Origin: CAZJRB01 sp964547995 | GTDB lineage: Bacteria; Planctomycetota; Planctomycetia; Pirellulales; Thermoguttaceae | Length of the DNA stretch: 27,210 nucleotides | Direction: 5' to 3' | Assembly: GCA_964547995.1 (NCBI GenBank) | Contig: CAZJRB010000106.1 | Span: 1-27,210, forward strand | Shown: in pieces, positions 7,460-15,488 of the stretch | Numbering within the stretch: the stretch's first letter is position 1 | How the letters are laid out: every line of letters begins with the position of its first letter | Made by a program: the position numbers and the translations under genes | Notes under the pieces: generated by a model | What the model was told of the DNA's origin: nothing | Database searches by the model: none | What the model saw: the letters and a program-made list of their open reading frames with translations, nothing else

Positions 7460-8011
7460 ATGATACCCAACCCATACGATCCACCGCACGCGAGCGATGA
7501 AACTGGCTCGATGCGTGATTGCCTCACGGAATGGCTCCGTCAACCAATGCCTGTGCGAGTCTGTCCTGAATCGCCGATGCGTTGGCTCGTCGATGCAATG
7601 ATTGCGTTCTCGCTACTCATCCTTGGCTGCGCGGTTGCCGGACTTCTGACGCCACACCTACAATTCCTCGACCCGCTGGCGTATCCGGCGGCCCTGGTTC
7701 TGGCGTGGTTCCCTGTGGCCATGTGGATCGGGTATTGCCACGTTGGGCCGCACTTCGGCTATTCGTCGATCCTTCTGCTTCTCGCCGCGATGGGCCTGAT
7801 GGCTGCGCATCGTGGATTAGCCGGGTTCCTAATGCTACCCTTCGCCTTCATGTTCGTGCTCGCTCTCTTGCCTGTCGAACTCCTCATCGGCAAAATCATG
7901 CTTGGAATGCTGCCCGGCTCACACAATCAACCCAAGGCAGGACCATCGCATGCAACGGACTCGGCGGTCGGGCCGAATACCAATGGAGAATCGTCACCGC
8001 CGACCCGGTGA
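7460..8011 (+). CDS. small multi-pass membrane protein
   Basis: A 183-residue protein of unknown function. It opens with MIPNPYDPPHA; N-P-Y followed by Pro is a recurrent N-terminal motif of planctomycete membrane proteins (general knowledge). After a polar first 40 residues there are four likely membrane segments at about 42-63, 73-93, 100-116 and 119-145, and a polar Ser/Pro-rich tail. The ATG at 7460 is chosen because the frame upstream runs through the duplicated repeat and gives implausible sequence, and because a candidate promoter lies at 7358-7386. No obvious ribosome site is present. It has no recognisable catalytic motif, and its neighbours (repeat-derived DNA and a barstar fragment) give no functional clue. 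Confidence 0.65.
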   Translation: MIPNPYDPPHASDETGSMRDCLTEWLRQPMPVRVCPESPMRWLVDAMIAFSLLILGCAVAGLLTPHLQFLDPLAYPAALVLAWFPVAMWIGYCHVGPHFGYSSILLLLAAMGLMAAHRGLAGFLMLPFAFMFVLALLPVELLIGKIMLGMLPGSHNQPKAGPSHATDSAVGPNTNGESSPPTR

Positions 8012-8035
8012 TGCGTGACGTTATGTGTCTCTGAT

Positions 8036-8143
8036 ATGAACAGGCTAGTTCTGGATACAGACGAAATACAAGACTGGGACAGTTTTCACGACTGCTTCGC
8101 GAGACTATTCGGGTTTCCAGAATTTTATGGGAAGAATATGAAT
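8036..8143 (+). pseudogene. N-terminal fragment of a barstar-family gene
   Basis: The first 36 codons read MNRLVLDTDEI, then FHDCFARLFGFPEFYGKN. The FP-x-x-YG-x-N segment is the signature of barstar-type RNase inhibitors, which continue with a conserved region around (A)xxDCL and total about 90 residues. Here the match stops at 8143, exactly where a piece of palindromic element D begins, and the frame then runs into antisense of the next gene. The inhibitor core is therefore lost. No barnase-like RNase gene is seen nearby. Confidence 0.7.
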
Positions 8144-8165
8144 GGCGAGCGTGGGCATGGCACCC
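8144..8165. repeat. right-end fragment of palindromic element D
   Basis: The 22 bases match the right end of element D (7302-7323), from GGCGAGCG to CATGGCACCC. The left part is missing. It lies between the barstar fragment and the stop of the antitoxin-like gene, marking the junction where the barstar gene was truncated. Confidence 0.75.
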
Positions 8166-8175
8166 TGGTAGGTAG

Positions 8176-8427
8176 TCAACGGGAATCATCGGACACCGTC
8201 AGTCCTGCGCGGCGCAGCGCATCAGCCCTGACCTGCTCCCAGGGCACGGCCTGCACGGAGCCGGCATCGTATTCCGCCGATCGCCTCTCGATTTCGGCAA
8301 TCCATGCATCGCTCAGCGGCGGAAGGGATTCTTCAGGCACAGTGTCCCACAAGGCTTCGATCAACTGAATTCGCTCGCCAAGCGGCAAACGGCTCGCCTC
8401 GGCAAGTAGTGCTTCGTACTCGGGCAT
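8176..8427 (-). CDS. addiction-module antitoxin-like protein (Unstab_antitox type)
   Basis: An 83-residue protein starting at the ATG at 8425-8427, preceded by GGAGGT at ideal spacing; a longer in-frame reading to 8505 is not needed. The segment LLAEASRLPLGERIQLIEALWDTV and the following PPLSDAWIAEIERRSAEYDAG is typical of the small 'putative addiction module component' family (PF09720/TIGR02574), normally encoded with a RelE/ParE-like toxin immediately downstream. In place of a toxin, the next bases on this strand are the element D fragment and the barstar remnant, so this is an orphan. Family proteins are small, cytoplasmic and labile, and often bind their own promoter. The strong promoter upstream suggests it is still expressed. 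Confidence 0.75.
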   Translation of the reverse strand: MPEYEALLAEASRLPLGERIQLIEALWDTVPEESLPPLSDAWIAEIERRSAEYDAGSVQAVPWEQVRADALRRAGLTVSDDSR

Positions 8428-8518
8428 GCGGTAACCTCCAACGTTTTCGATCATCCTGTCCCCGATTTGTCGCTTGACCTCTACAACCCCGCCCATCCAA
8501 CGCAAGACTTCTGTGTTG

Positions 8519-8548
8519 ATTTTATCTCATCAAGTCATTGCGTGTCAA
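8519..8548 (-). promoter_or_regulatory. strong candidate promoter of the antitoxin-like gene
   Basis: On the minus strand a consensus TTGACA (8543-8548), an 18-base spacer and TAAAAT (8519-8524; five of six) stand about 90 bases before the ATG at 8427. It is one of the closest matches to a sigma70 promoter in the window. Confidence 0.55.
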
Positions 8549-8607
8549 GATCTTGCGGCCACCCTGGGGTGAAGGGGCGGTGTTCGCATCGGGCAGGAAC
8601 GGGCGGT

Positions 8608-9897
8608 TCAGAAGTCGGCCTTGGCACGCAATCCGAATACGAGAGCCGTGTCGGCCCGCGGCCTGGCCGGCTCGATGATCTGAAGGTCCGGCGTCAGGTG
8701 GAACCAGGGAGTCACGGCGACGTTGTAGTAAAACTCGATCCCTTGTCCATCATGAAGGTTCAGAAGCGGGCCGAGTTCGTCGCTCACGCCCGCGTAGTAC
8801 CAGCCGATGCCGAAGGAGTCGTTTTCGCGGGCGCGCAGGGGGCTGTTGCCCCCGACGCCGAAACTGAGAAACCATTTCAGCGGATTGGGGTTTCCGTCCG
8901 AGATCGCGGCCCGCCCGAACGCGCCCCAGCCCCGTGTCGGCTTGTGTGGGTCGAGGTGTAGGTACTGATCGAAGTTGTAGAACAGGGCCCAGGAGCCTGC
9001 CTTGCGTGCGATCGGAACACCGCCGCCGGGGATGATGATACGCGGATCTTGCCCCAGGGCGACGAAATCCCGGCTGCTCCAGCTACCGCCGAAGAGCTGG
9101 TGCCCCGGCAAGCCGAACAAGGTAACCGGGATTCTCAACTCGGGCACGAGGGCAACGCCGTTGGCAAAAAGTTCGCGGAAGCCGCTCGTCTTCACCGTGT
9201 CGGTCGCGTTGAGCACCGTGAAGGTGAACCACGGAACCTGTTTTTCAAGCAGGGCAAAACCGGTTGCCAGGGTCGAGTACGGCATCGTCCGAATCAGGGC
9301 CGGATTGAACACGAACGCGGCGTTGCAAAACTGGTCGGTGCCCCGGCCTTGGGCAAACGCGTTCGGTTCGCCGTCCAGCGTGTCGGTCTTGCCCAAGAAG
9401 ACGATGAACGACTCGGAGAGCGCCTGGGTGAACAGGACATCCGTCAGGTACAGGTCCTCGCGGTCGGAGACGGGCAGATTGGCCGCCAGGGCCACCGGAA
9501 GGATGGCGCCGGTGTCTCGATTCACGTTCTCGCCGAAGCGGTGTTCGGCACGCAGCTTGAGAAACAACCCCTCCTGCACTCCGAGTTTGCCGAAGTCGAA
9601 GTCGACGACGTAATCCCCGTGGCCTCCGTACTTGAACCTCTGCCGGCGGCCGCCGCCGGTCACGCCCTGGTAAAACTGTGTCACGTCGGCGTCCAACGTA
9701 ATGCCGCTTTGGGCCAGGCAGGGCCGCATCCCACACCAGTTGCCCGTCAGCTTTGGGCGGCACCAAAGACATCCGCCGAAGTCGGGTAAGCCGCTGCCGG
9801 CTTCCTGAGCAGAGCCTGTGCGTCCGAACAGCAACAGCGTCGTCACGACGACTAGTTGAACCGCGGCTGCCCGGCTTCGAAAAGTAAACGGCATCAT
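8608..9897 (-). CDS. OprB-family carbohydrate-selective porin
   Basis: A 429-residue outer-membrane protein. The start at 9895-9897 precedes a signal peptide (hydrophobic QLVVVTTLLLFG, cleavage near TGSA/QEA); GGAG lies nine bases upstream, and an adjacent ATG at 9892 is equivalent. The longer reading to 10242 adds about 115 residues of low-complexity, repeat-derived sequence and is rejected. After the signal come a Cys-rich stretch (LPDFGGCLWCRPKLTGNWCG), GITLDADVTQFYQGV, GLFLKLRAEHRFGEN and repeated amphipathic strands, with a terminal phenylalanine, as expected for a beta-barrel inserted by the BAM machinery. OprB proteins pass sugars through the outer membrane. It is divergent from a sulfatase gene, consistent with uptake of sulfated glycan fragments (inference). 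Confidence 0.85.
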   Translation of the reverse strand: MMPFTFRSRAAAVQLVVVTTLLLFGRTGSAQEAGSGLPDFGGCLWCRPKLTGNWCGMRPCLAQSGITLDADVTQFYQGVTGGGRRQRFKYGGHGDYVVDFDFGKLGVQEGLFLKLRAEHRFGENVNRDTGAILPVALAANLPVSDREDLYLTDVLFTQALSESFIVFLGKTDTLDGEPNAFAQGRGTDQFCNAAFVFNPALIRTMPYSTLATGFALLEKQVPWFTFTVLNATDTVKTSGFRELFANGVALVPELRIPVTLFGLPGHQLFGGSWSSRDFVALGQDPRIIIPGGGVPIARKAGSWALFYNFDQYLHLDPHKPTRGWGAFGRAAISDGNPNPLKWFLSFGVGGNSPLRARENDSFGIGWYYAGVSDELGPLLNLHDGQGIEFYYNVAVTPWFHLTPDLQIIEPARPRADTALVFGLRAKADF

Positions 9898-9910
9898 GCC
9901 TCTCGTCTCC

Positions 9911-9980
9911 GTACGATGGCCTTCCAAGGCCGTCGAGGGCTTGCGATATTGTAGCGACGGCCTTGGGGGGGCCATCGTAC
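9911..9980. repeat. palindromic element B, copy 1
   Basis: GTACGATGGCC at the left (9911) faces GGCCATCGTAC at the right (ending 9980). The inner parts also pair as AAGGCCGTCG (about 9926-9935) with CGACGGCCTT (9955-9964), broken by a G-run. It lies 13 bases upstream of the porin ATG, so it would be in that gene's leader. A second copy is upstream of nifJ. Confidence 0.7.
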
Positions 9981-10388
9981 TCCTAACGGCGAAGGTGTTA
10001 CCAAATCCCAATACCGGTGAGTGGCACTCGACAAGCATGGGTGATCGTCTTATCGGCCAATCGCCGCTAAACACATCATGCCGACGTGATTCCGGGATAA
10101 ACGCGGGAGTTGAGGGCAGAACGATTGTGCCGGTGGTGTCGATTCTCAGGGTGACCCGCTGGCGGCATGCCGGCCCCTCGAAAGTAGGTGGCAGCGGTTC
10201 TTGGACGACATGCTTTTCCTTTTCGGCTGCCGATGCTATCATGCCGGAGACTTTTGTGCTTTGTCGATGTCTCGTGACTTGACGCTTCAGGTCAGAAAGG
10301 AGGTCAAAACAACAAAGGACCCAACCGTGCCGAGAACCGGGAACGTAATCAGCGACTAATCAACAACTTGCAGGAAGGAAAAACACCC
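9981..10388. other. divergent intergenic region between porin and sulfatase
   Basis: About 410 bases with no convincing gene. TTGACG at 10279 has no good -10. A strong ribosome-site-like AAAGGAGGT near 10297 is not followed by a properly spaced start, so it may be a chance match or belong to a short leader. Regulation of the two divergent genes must be encoded here, but I cannot name the sites. Confidence 0.3.
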
Positions 10389-12077
10389 GTGAAAAAGACA
10401 AGAATTCCAGGCGCCATTATAATACTTGCAACGGCTCTGACCATAGCGGGGATGCTGGCCCCCGGCTCCACACAGGCCCAGCAAATCACCCGCGGGTCGA
10501 CAACGGGGCAGACAACGGCCAAGGGATACGACCATCCCAACCAGTACATTCACAGGCTGTCGGTGAAGATCGCCGACAACATGGAGCCGGTGATCCAACA
10601 TCCCGATCAGGACAGGGAAGCCCGGGCGAAGCTGGCTGCGTTTAAGAAGCGTTCCGGCAAAGCGCCGAACATTCTGGTCTTCATCATGGACGACGTGGGG
10701 TGGATGGACCCGGGCTTCAACGGCGGCGGCGGGACCGTCGGCAACCCCACGCCCAACATGGATCGCCTCGCCCATGCCGGGCTGATCCTCACCTCGGCCT
10801 ATTCGACCCCCAGTTGCACACCGACGCGGGCCACCATCCACACGGGTCAAAACCCGCTGCACCACGGCCTGCTCCGCCCGCCCATGTACGGCGAACCCGG
10901 CGGCCTTGACGGCGCGGTCACCCTGCCCGCGATACTCCAGAAGCTCGGCTACGTGACCCAGGGCGTCGGCAAGTGGCACATGGGCGAGAACGATGCCTCA
11001 CTCCCGCAAAACGTCGGCTACGACGACTACTACGGTTTCCTCGGCGTGTCCGACATGTATACCGAATGGCGGGACCAATACTTCAACCCCGAGGTCGCAT
11101 TGAGCCCTTCCCGGTTCAAGATGATGCAGAAGCTCGGCTTCAACCATAACAACGTCCACTGCGTGAAAGGCAAAAAGGAGGTCGAGAACGTCTACGAAAT
11201 CAACCTGACGACGATCAGGGACCTGGACCAGGACTGGGCCGCCTACAGCGAGAAGTTCATCCGCAAGATGGCCGGCAGCCGCAAGCCCTGGTTCCTCTAC
11301 CATGCCACCCGGGCGTGTCATTTCGACAACTATCCGAACGACAAATACGCGGGGCGCTCGCCCGCGCGGACCGTCTACAGCGACGGTATGGTCGAGGCCG
11401 ACGATATTCTGGGCCGCCTGGTTGGCGCCCTACAGCAGACCGGCCAGCTCGAAAACACCCTGATCTTCTTCACCTCGGACAACGGCCCGGAGGGTGAGGT
11501 CCCACCCCACGGCCGTTCCCCGTTCCGCGGTTACAAGGGCTCGAGTTGGGAGGGCGGCGTGCGCGTGCCGACGTTCGTCTACTGGAAGGGCATGATCGAG
11601 CCGCGCAAGTCGGACGGGCTGTTCGACCTGGCCGATCTGTTCAACACGATGGCGTCCATCGCCGGCAAGCCCGGGGCAAGCCTCGCGACGATGGTACCGA
11701 AGGACCATTACGTCGATGGCATCGACCAGGCGTCGTTCCTGCTCGCCGAGGACGGACAGTCGAGTCGGCGCAGCCGCATCTACACGCTCAACCAGTTCCT
11801 TTCGGCTGTCCGCATCGACGAATTCAAGGCCCACTTCACCCTCGAGTTGGAGAAGGCCGTTTTCCCGCGGGGATACCAGGCCGGCTTCAGCGGCGCCGTC
11901 ATTACCCAGACCGGCGGCGCACTCATGGTCAACCTGTATACCGACCCGAAGGAGGACGTTTCCTCCGGCGTGCGGCACATACCGTTGGGTGTCGTGCTCG
12001 CCGCCGAGACACAGCGGTACCAGGAAGTGCTGAAGAAGTACCCCCCTCAGTGTAAGATCGGCTTTGCTGGGAACTAA
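10389..12077 (+). CDS. secreted Cys-type sulfatase (arylsulfatase family)
   Basis: A 562-residue protein from a GTG at 10389 preceded by AGGAAGG. A signal peptide (AIIILATALTIAGMLAPGSTQAQ) leads to a linker and then the sulfatase fold: NILVFIMDDVGW with metal-binding Asp-Asp, and PSCTPTRATIHTG with the C-x-P-x-R signature (Cys about 143), the cysteine that is converted to formylglycine. Later motifs are GKWHMGEN, TSDNGPEGEVPPHGRSPFRGYKGSSWEGGVRVPTF in parts, and a C-terminal domain typical of the family. It should cleave sulfate esters in the periplasm or outside the cell; the substrate is not evident. The Cys must be matured by an FGE or anSME encoded elsewhere, since the SUMF1 gene in this window lacks the FGE cysteines. 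It is divergent from the OprB-like porin. Confidence 0.9.
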   Translation: MKKTRIPGAIIILATALTIAGMLAPGSTQAQQITRGSTTGQTTAKGYDHPNQYIHRLSVKIADNMEPVIQHPDQDREARAKLAAFKKRSGKAPNILVFIMDDVGWMDPGFNGGGGTVGNPTPNMDRLAHAGLILTSAYSTPSCTPTRATIHTGQNPLHHGLLRPPMYGEPGGLDGAVTLPAILQKLGYVTQGVGKWHMGENDASLPQNVGYDDYYGFLGVSDMYTEWRDQYFNPEVALSPSRFKMMQKLGFNHNNVHCVKGKKEVENVYEINLTTIRDLDQDWAAYSEKFIRKMAGSRKPWFLYHATRACHFDNYPNDKYAGRSPARTVYSDGMVEADDILGRLVGALQQTGQLENTLIFFTSDNGPEGEVPPHGRSPFRGYKGSSWEGGVRVPTFVYWKGMIEPRKSDGLFDLADLFNTMASIAGKPGASLATMVPKDHYVDGIDQASFLLAEDGQSSRRSRIYTLNQFLSAVRIDEFKAHFTLELEKAVFPRGYQAGFSGAVITQTGGALMVNLYTDPKEDVSSGVRHIPLGVVLAAETQRYQEVLKKYPPQCKIGFAGN

Positions 12078-12225
12078 ACCACTGGCCCTATCGATGCTTC
12101 GTGGAAAGGGGTGATTTCGGCGGTTCACCTCTCTGGCAAGCGAAGTGTGATAGCGCCATTCGGTTTTCCCGACCGTTATTGCAGCGTTGTTCGAAAAATC
12201 CGGCACGAACCAAGTAGGGTGATCG

Positions 12226-13287
12226 ATGACAGGCAAGCCCCTTGATTTTCGCAGCGACACCGTCACGTTGCCGACGCCGGAGATGCGTGCGGCGATGGCC
12301 GAGGCCGAAGTGGGCGACGACGTGTTCGGCGAGGACCCGACCGTCAACCGCTTGCAAGAGCGCGTCGCCGAAATGCTCGGCAAGGAATCGGCCTTGTATG
12401 TCACGTCGGGCACGATGTGCAACGTGCTCGCCGTGCGGGCGCACTGCCGGCCGGGCGACGAGATGATCTGCGAGGCGAACTGCCACATGTTCTACCTGGA
12501 GCAGAGCGGTTATGCCCAGCTCTGCGGCGTGGCGCCGCGGCCGGTTCAGGGCGCCGGCGGCGTGATGCAACTCGAACAGATCGAGCCGCTTATCCGGCCC
12601 CCGGACGCCCATTTCCCCCGCACCCGGCTCGTCACGCTGGAAAACACCCACAACCGCGGCGGCGGCCGGATACAGCCCTACGGAACGGTCGAGGCCATCT
12701 GCGGCTGGGCGCACGAAAACGGATTGAGGACCCATCTCGACGGTGCCCGGCTGTTGAACGCCGTCGTGGCCACCGGTATCGAGGCCCCGCGCTGGGCATG
12801 GCACTTCGACACGGTTGGCATCTGTTTCAGCAAAGGACTCGGCGCCCCGGTCGGTTCGGCACTGGCCGGATCGCGCGAGCTGATCGCCGAGGCCCATCGC
12901 CACCGCAAGGTCCTCGGCGGGGGGATGCGCCAGGCCGGCATCATCGCCGCCGGCGCCTTATATGCCCTGGAACACCACGTCGATCGCCTGGCCGAGGATC
13001 ATGCGAATGCCCTCCGCCTGGCGGAAGGAATAAGCGGTATCGCCGGGCTTCGCGTGCGCGAAAACCCCGACAGGGACCGCCCGGTTGATACAAACATCCT
13101 CTACTTCGAGGTCGATCCTTCGCAGGGCACGGCCGCAGAGTTCGTCGCAAAGCTCAAGGAGCGGGGGCTCCTGGTGTTGGCGACCGGCCCGGCGGTCATC
13201 CGAGCCGTTGCCCACCTGGGCATCGCGGCGGCCGACGTGGATCGGGCCGTTGAAATTCTGGCCGAAGTTGCCCGGCACGCGGATTAG
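12226..13287 (+). CDS. ltaE: low-specificity L-threonine aldolase
   Basis: A 353-residue PLP enzyme of the beta-eliminating lyase/threonine aldolase family, about the usual length. The ATG at 12226 follows AGGG at seven bases. Diagnostic segments are DFRSDTVTLPTPEM, GDDVFGEDPTVNRLQ, ALYVTSGTMCN, LENTHNRGGG, HLDGARLLNA (Asp-x-x-Arg holding the PLP) and FSKGLGAPVGS, where Lys203 is the expected PLP-binding lysine. It splits L-threonine or allo-threonine into glycine and acetaldehyde. It lies 148 bases after the sulfatase on the same strand; functional linkage is unlikely. The glycine/serine theme is shared with serC at 14055-15149. Cytoplasmic, no signal. Confidence 0.92.
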   Translation: MTGKPLDFRSDTVTLPTPEMRAAMAEAEVGDDVFGEDPTVNRLQERVAEMLGKESALYVTSGTMCNVLAVRAHCRPGDEMICEANCHMFYLEQSGYAQLCGVAPRPVQGAGGVMQLEQIEPLIRPPDAHFPRTRLVTLENTHNRGGGRIQPYGTVEAICGWAHENGLRTHLDGARLLNAVVATGIEAPRWAWHFDTVGICFSKGLGAPVGSALAGSRELIAEAHRHRKVLGGGMRQAGIIAAGALYALEHHVDRLAEDHANALRLAEGISGIAGLRVRENPDRDRPVDTNILYFEVDPSQGTAAEFVAKLKERGLLVLATGPAVIRAVAHLGIAAADVDRAVEILAEVARHAD

Positions 13288-13366
13288 CGGTCTCCCTTTT
13301 TTGAACCGTTCCTTTCGCACAACCGGAATAGACTGCCCCGGACGGGTACAACAACCGGAATATAGC

Positions 13367-13395
13367 TTGATTCGGGGGGATTTCGGCGGTAAAAT
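13367..13395 (+). promoter_or_regulatory. candidate sigma70-type promoter
   Basis: TTGATT (13367-13372), a 17-base spacer and TAAAAT (13390-13395; five of six) lie 72 bases before the membrane-protein start at 13467. It supports separate transcription of that gene from the threonine aldolase. Confidence 0.5.
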
Positions 13396-13466
13396 GAGTG
13401 TTTCAGGAAACATTCCTTGGTGGCTGAAATAATTTCCCGCGCCGCCCGCCGGCGGACATTGATCGC

Positions 13467-14042
13467 ATGATGTCGGACAATTCCAACCAGTTACCGGTTC
13501 CGTACGAGGAGTCGAACGGGCGGCCGCTCCCCCCCCCTTCCGGCCGTTTTCTGGAAGAGGTTCGCGTGTTGACCCGTCTCGAAATGAATCGCGGAAGAAA
13601 CGCGCTGATCTCGATTTACATCTTCCTGATCGTGGTGGCGCTGGCGGTTCCGGTGCAGGACCTGGCAACCGCGGACTGGTCGTTGCTTCCGGTACACGTT
13701 ACTCGGCTGCTGGTGTCGTTGGTGCTTATTGCGTGCCTGCTCCGGGCGTTGCCGAAGGTCCAGCACTTCGCAGCGATCATCCTGGGTGCCATGGCCGCAG
13801 TCTGCGTGATACTGTTCGTTTGGGGACTTGCAACCAGCGACGTGCCGCTGATCGTTTCCTCCGCGATCAGCGTGGCCGGCTATCTGGTGATTTGCCTTGT
13901 CTTGGCGACGAGTTCCAGCATTCGCGGCTACTTGGGATATTGCCGCGCGAAGAAACGGCACAAGCGAGAGGCCAAGGAGCGCAAGGACCTTCAGCAGATT
14001 GTCTCCTATCAAACCGAGAAGATCCACGCCCAGCGCCAGTGA
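13467..14042 (+). CDS. unknown four-helix membrane protein
   Basis: A 191-residue protein beginning at tandem ATG codons (13467 and 13470), with only a weak ribosome site. A polar, Pro-rich N-terminus of about 45 residues is followed by four likely membrane helices near 46-63, 78-94, 100-121 and 126-147. The tail is strongly basic (RAKKRHKREAKERKD) and may form a short coiled coil on the cytoplasmic side. I do not recognise the family. It is preceded by a good candidate promoter and converges on serC with only 12 bases between the two stops, so the two genes may share a bidirectional end. Function unknown. Confidence 0.7.
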   Translation: MMSDNSNQLPVPYEESNGRPLPPPSGRFLEEVRVLTRLEMNRGRNALISIYIFLIVVALAVPVQDLATADWSLLPVHVTRLLVSLVLIACLLRALPKVQHFAAIILGAMAAVCVILFVWGLATSDVPLIVSSAISVAGYLVICLVLATSSSIRGYLGYCRAKKRHKREAKERKDLQQIVSYQTEKIHAQRQ

Positions 14043-14054
14043 ATCCGGCAGAGT

Positions 14055-15149
14055 TTACCGGTTCTTTTCGCAGAATTCCAGCATAAAGCCGCGGAGCTTC
14101 TCGACGCCTTCGACCGGCATGGCGTTGTAGATCGATGCCCGGCAACCGCCCACCGACCGGTGTCCCTTCAGGCCCGCCAACCCTGCGGCGGCCGCCTGTT
14201 CCAGGAAGGGGCCGTCCAGATCCGCGTCGGCCAACCGGAAAGGAACGTTCATGATCGAGCGGCAGTCCGGCTCGGCGTGGGGCAGGTAGAAACCTTCCGA
14301 CTTGTCGACCGCGTCGTACAGGAGAGCCGCCTTTTTCCGGTTGATTTCGGCCATCTTCTCTAAACCCCCGACTTCATTCAACAACCATTCGGTCACCAGC
14401 CTGACCATGTAGATCGGGAACGTTGGAGGCGTGTTTGCCAGCGACTTGCCGTCGGCCATGGCCTTGTAGTTGAGCATGGGGGGGAGATCGTCGGGTGATC
14501 GGTCCGCCAGGTCTTTGCGGATGATCACCAGCGTAACGCCTGCCGGCCCCAGGTTTTTCTGGGCGCAGGCGTAGAGGACCCCGTACTTCTCGACCGGCAC
14601 CGGGCGCGAAAGCAGATCGGACGAGGAGTCGCACACCAGTGGCACGTCGCCCACCTCCGGCTCCGAGGGAAACTGCACGCCCTGGATCGTCTCGTTCGAC
14701 GTAATGTGGACGTAGGCGGCCTTGGGATCGAGGTCGAGTTCGTCGGATTCGGGCAAGCGGTTGTAGTTTGTCCCGGCGGCGTCGAACGCGGCGCGGACGT
14801 TGCCCTGCGTCGCGGCGGCTTCCATCGCCTTGTTGCCCCACGAGCCGGTCAGGATGTAGTCGGCCGACTTGCCCGTGTTGCGCAGGAAGTTCATCGGCAC
14901 CATGCCGAATTGCATTTGGGCCCCGCCCGAAAGGAACAGGACGTGATAGTCGTCGGGAACGGCCAGCAGGCGCCGGAGATTGGCCTCGGCCGCTTCGATG
15001 ATCGCGGTGAACTCCTTCGAGCGGTGGCTGATTTCCATGATGGACGCCCCCGCGCCCGGCAGAACCAGCAGGTCGCGCCGGGCCTCCTCCAGGGCGGGAA
15101 GCGGCAACACCGCGGGACCGGGAGAAAAATTGTAAACGCGTTTTTCCAT
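14055..15149 (-). CDS. serC: phosphoserine aminotransferase
   Basis: A 364-residue class V aminotransferase, near the usual 360. It converts 3-phosphohydroxypyruvate and glutamate to phosphoserine and 2-oxoglutarate in serine synthesis; the family also acts in pyridoxal phosphate synthesis. It begins VYNFSPGPAVLPLPALEEA; SHRSKEF and LFLSGGAQMQFGMVPMNFL are family motifs, and AQKNLGPAG places the PLP-binding Lys at 198, the same number as in the E. coli enzyme. The C-terminal segment LKGHRSVGGCRASIYNAMP is also diagnostic. AGGAAG lies about eight bases before the ATG. The leader carries an A/T-rich tandem repeat. Confidence 0.95.
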   Translation of the reverse strand: MEKRVYNFSPGPAVLPLPALEEARRDLLVLPGAGASIMEISHRSKEFTAIIEAAEANLRRLLAVPDDYHVLFLSGGAQMQFGMVPMNFLRNTGKSADYILTGSWGNKAMEAAATQGNVRAAFDAAGTNYNRLPESDELDLDPKAAYVHITSNETIQGVQFPSEPEVGDVPLVCDSSSDLLSRPVPVEKYGVLYACAQKNLGPAGVTLVIIRKDLADRSPDDLPPMLNYKAMADGKSLANTPPTFPIYMVRLVTEWLLNEVGGLEKMAEINRKKAALLYDAVDKSEGFYLPHAEPDCRSIMNVPFRLADADLDGPFLEQAAAAGLAGLKGHRSVGGCRASIYNAMPVEGVEKLRGFMLEFCEKNR

Positions 15150-15200
15150 GCTTCTTGCTTCCTATCGGTGATGGAGCTGACCAAACAGCGGGTAATTGTA

Positions 15201-15229
15201 AATTGCAAACTGCAAATTGCAAACTGCAA
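15201..15229. repeat. 14-bp tandem repeat in the serC leader
   Basis: The unit AATTGCAAACTGCA occurs twice in a row (15201-15214 and 15215-15228) and continues partly on both sides. Downstream, AATTTGCAAT at 15240-15249 is an inverted relative. The tract is far richer in A/T than its surroundings and lies 50-80 bases upstream of the serC ATG. Confidence 0.75.
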
Positions 15230-15303
15230 ATTCAATCTTCAATTTGCAATATCCCCGCGAGCACAGCGCGCAGAAATTACGACGTAAAACCCTAACCCCT
15301 AAG

Positions 15304-15475
15304 CTAAGGAATTGCTCAAAAACAACTTCGACAAATACGGATGCCACACGGCATAAAGCCGCGACCGTTGGTCGCGCCGAGCGACGCTCGGAACGGCTCT
15401 TGGTAACGCGGGGCGCGACCAACGGTCGCGGCTTTATAGACCCAATTGCCGAACTTATTTTTGAGCGACTCCTAA
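15304..15475. repeat. MITE-like inverted-repeat element A, copy 1 (CTAA flanks)
   Basis: The ends are imperfect terminal inverted repeats (GGAATTGCTCAAAAACAAC from 15308; its relative read inward from 15472). Inside, two 26-27-bp arms (CATAAAGCCGCGACC from 15352, and the complement ending near 15436) face each other, each arm a small hairpin (GCGACC facing GGTCGC). Direct CTAA lies at both borders (15304-15307 and 15472-15475), suggesting target duplication. No ORF is inside. It sits between the serC leader and the end of the aldo/keto reductase gene. Confidence 0.75.
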
Positions 15476-15488
15476 CCCCGAATCCCTA

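Noticed and set aside
9898..10242. N-terminal extension of the porin up to 10242
   Set aside because: It would place about 115 residues of repeat-derived sequence ahead of a clear signal peptide, and the inner ATG has a better ribosome site.
10290..10352. Short leader peptide after the AAAGGAGGT near 10297 (GTG at about 10327, ten codons)
   Set aside because: The start is too far from the ribosome-site-like motif and the peptide has no recognisable feature.
13288..13310. Terminator after the threonine aldolase (T-run near 13296-13302)
   Set aside because: No stable stem precedes the T-run.
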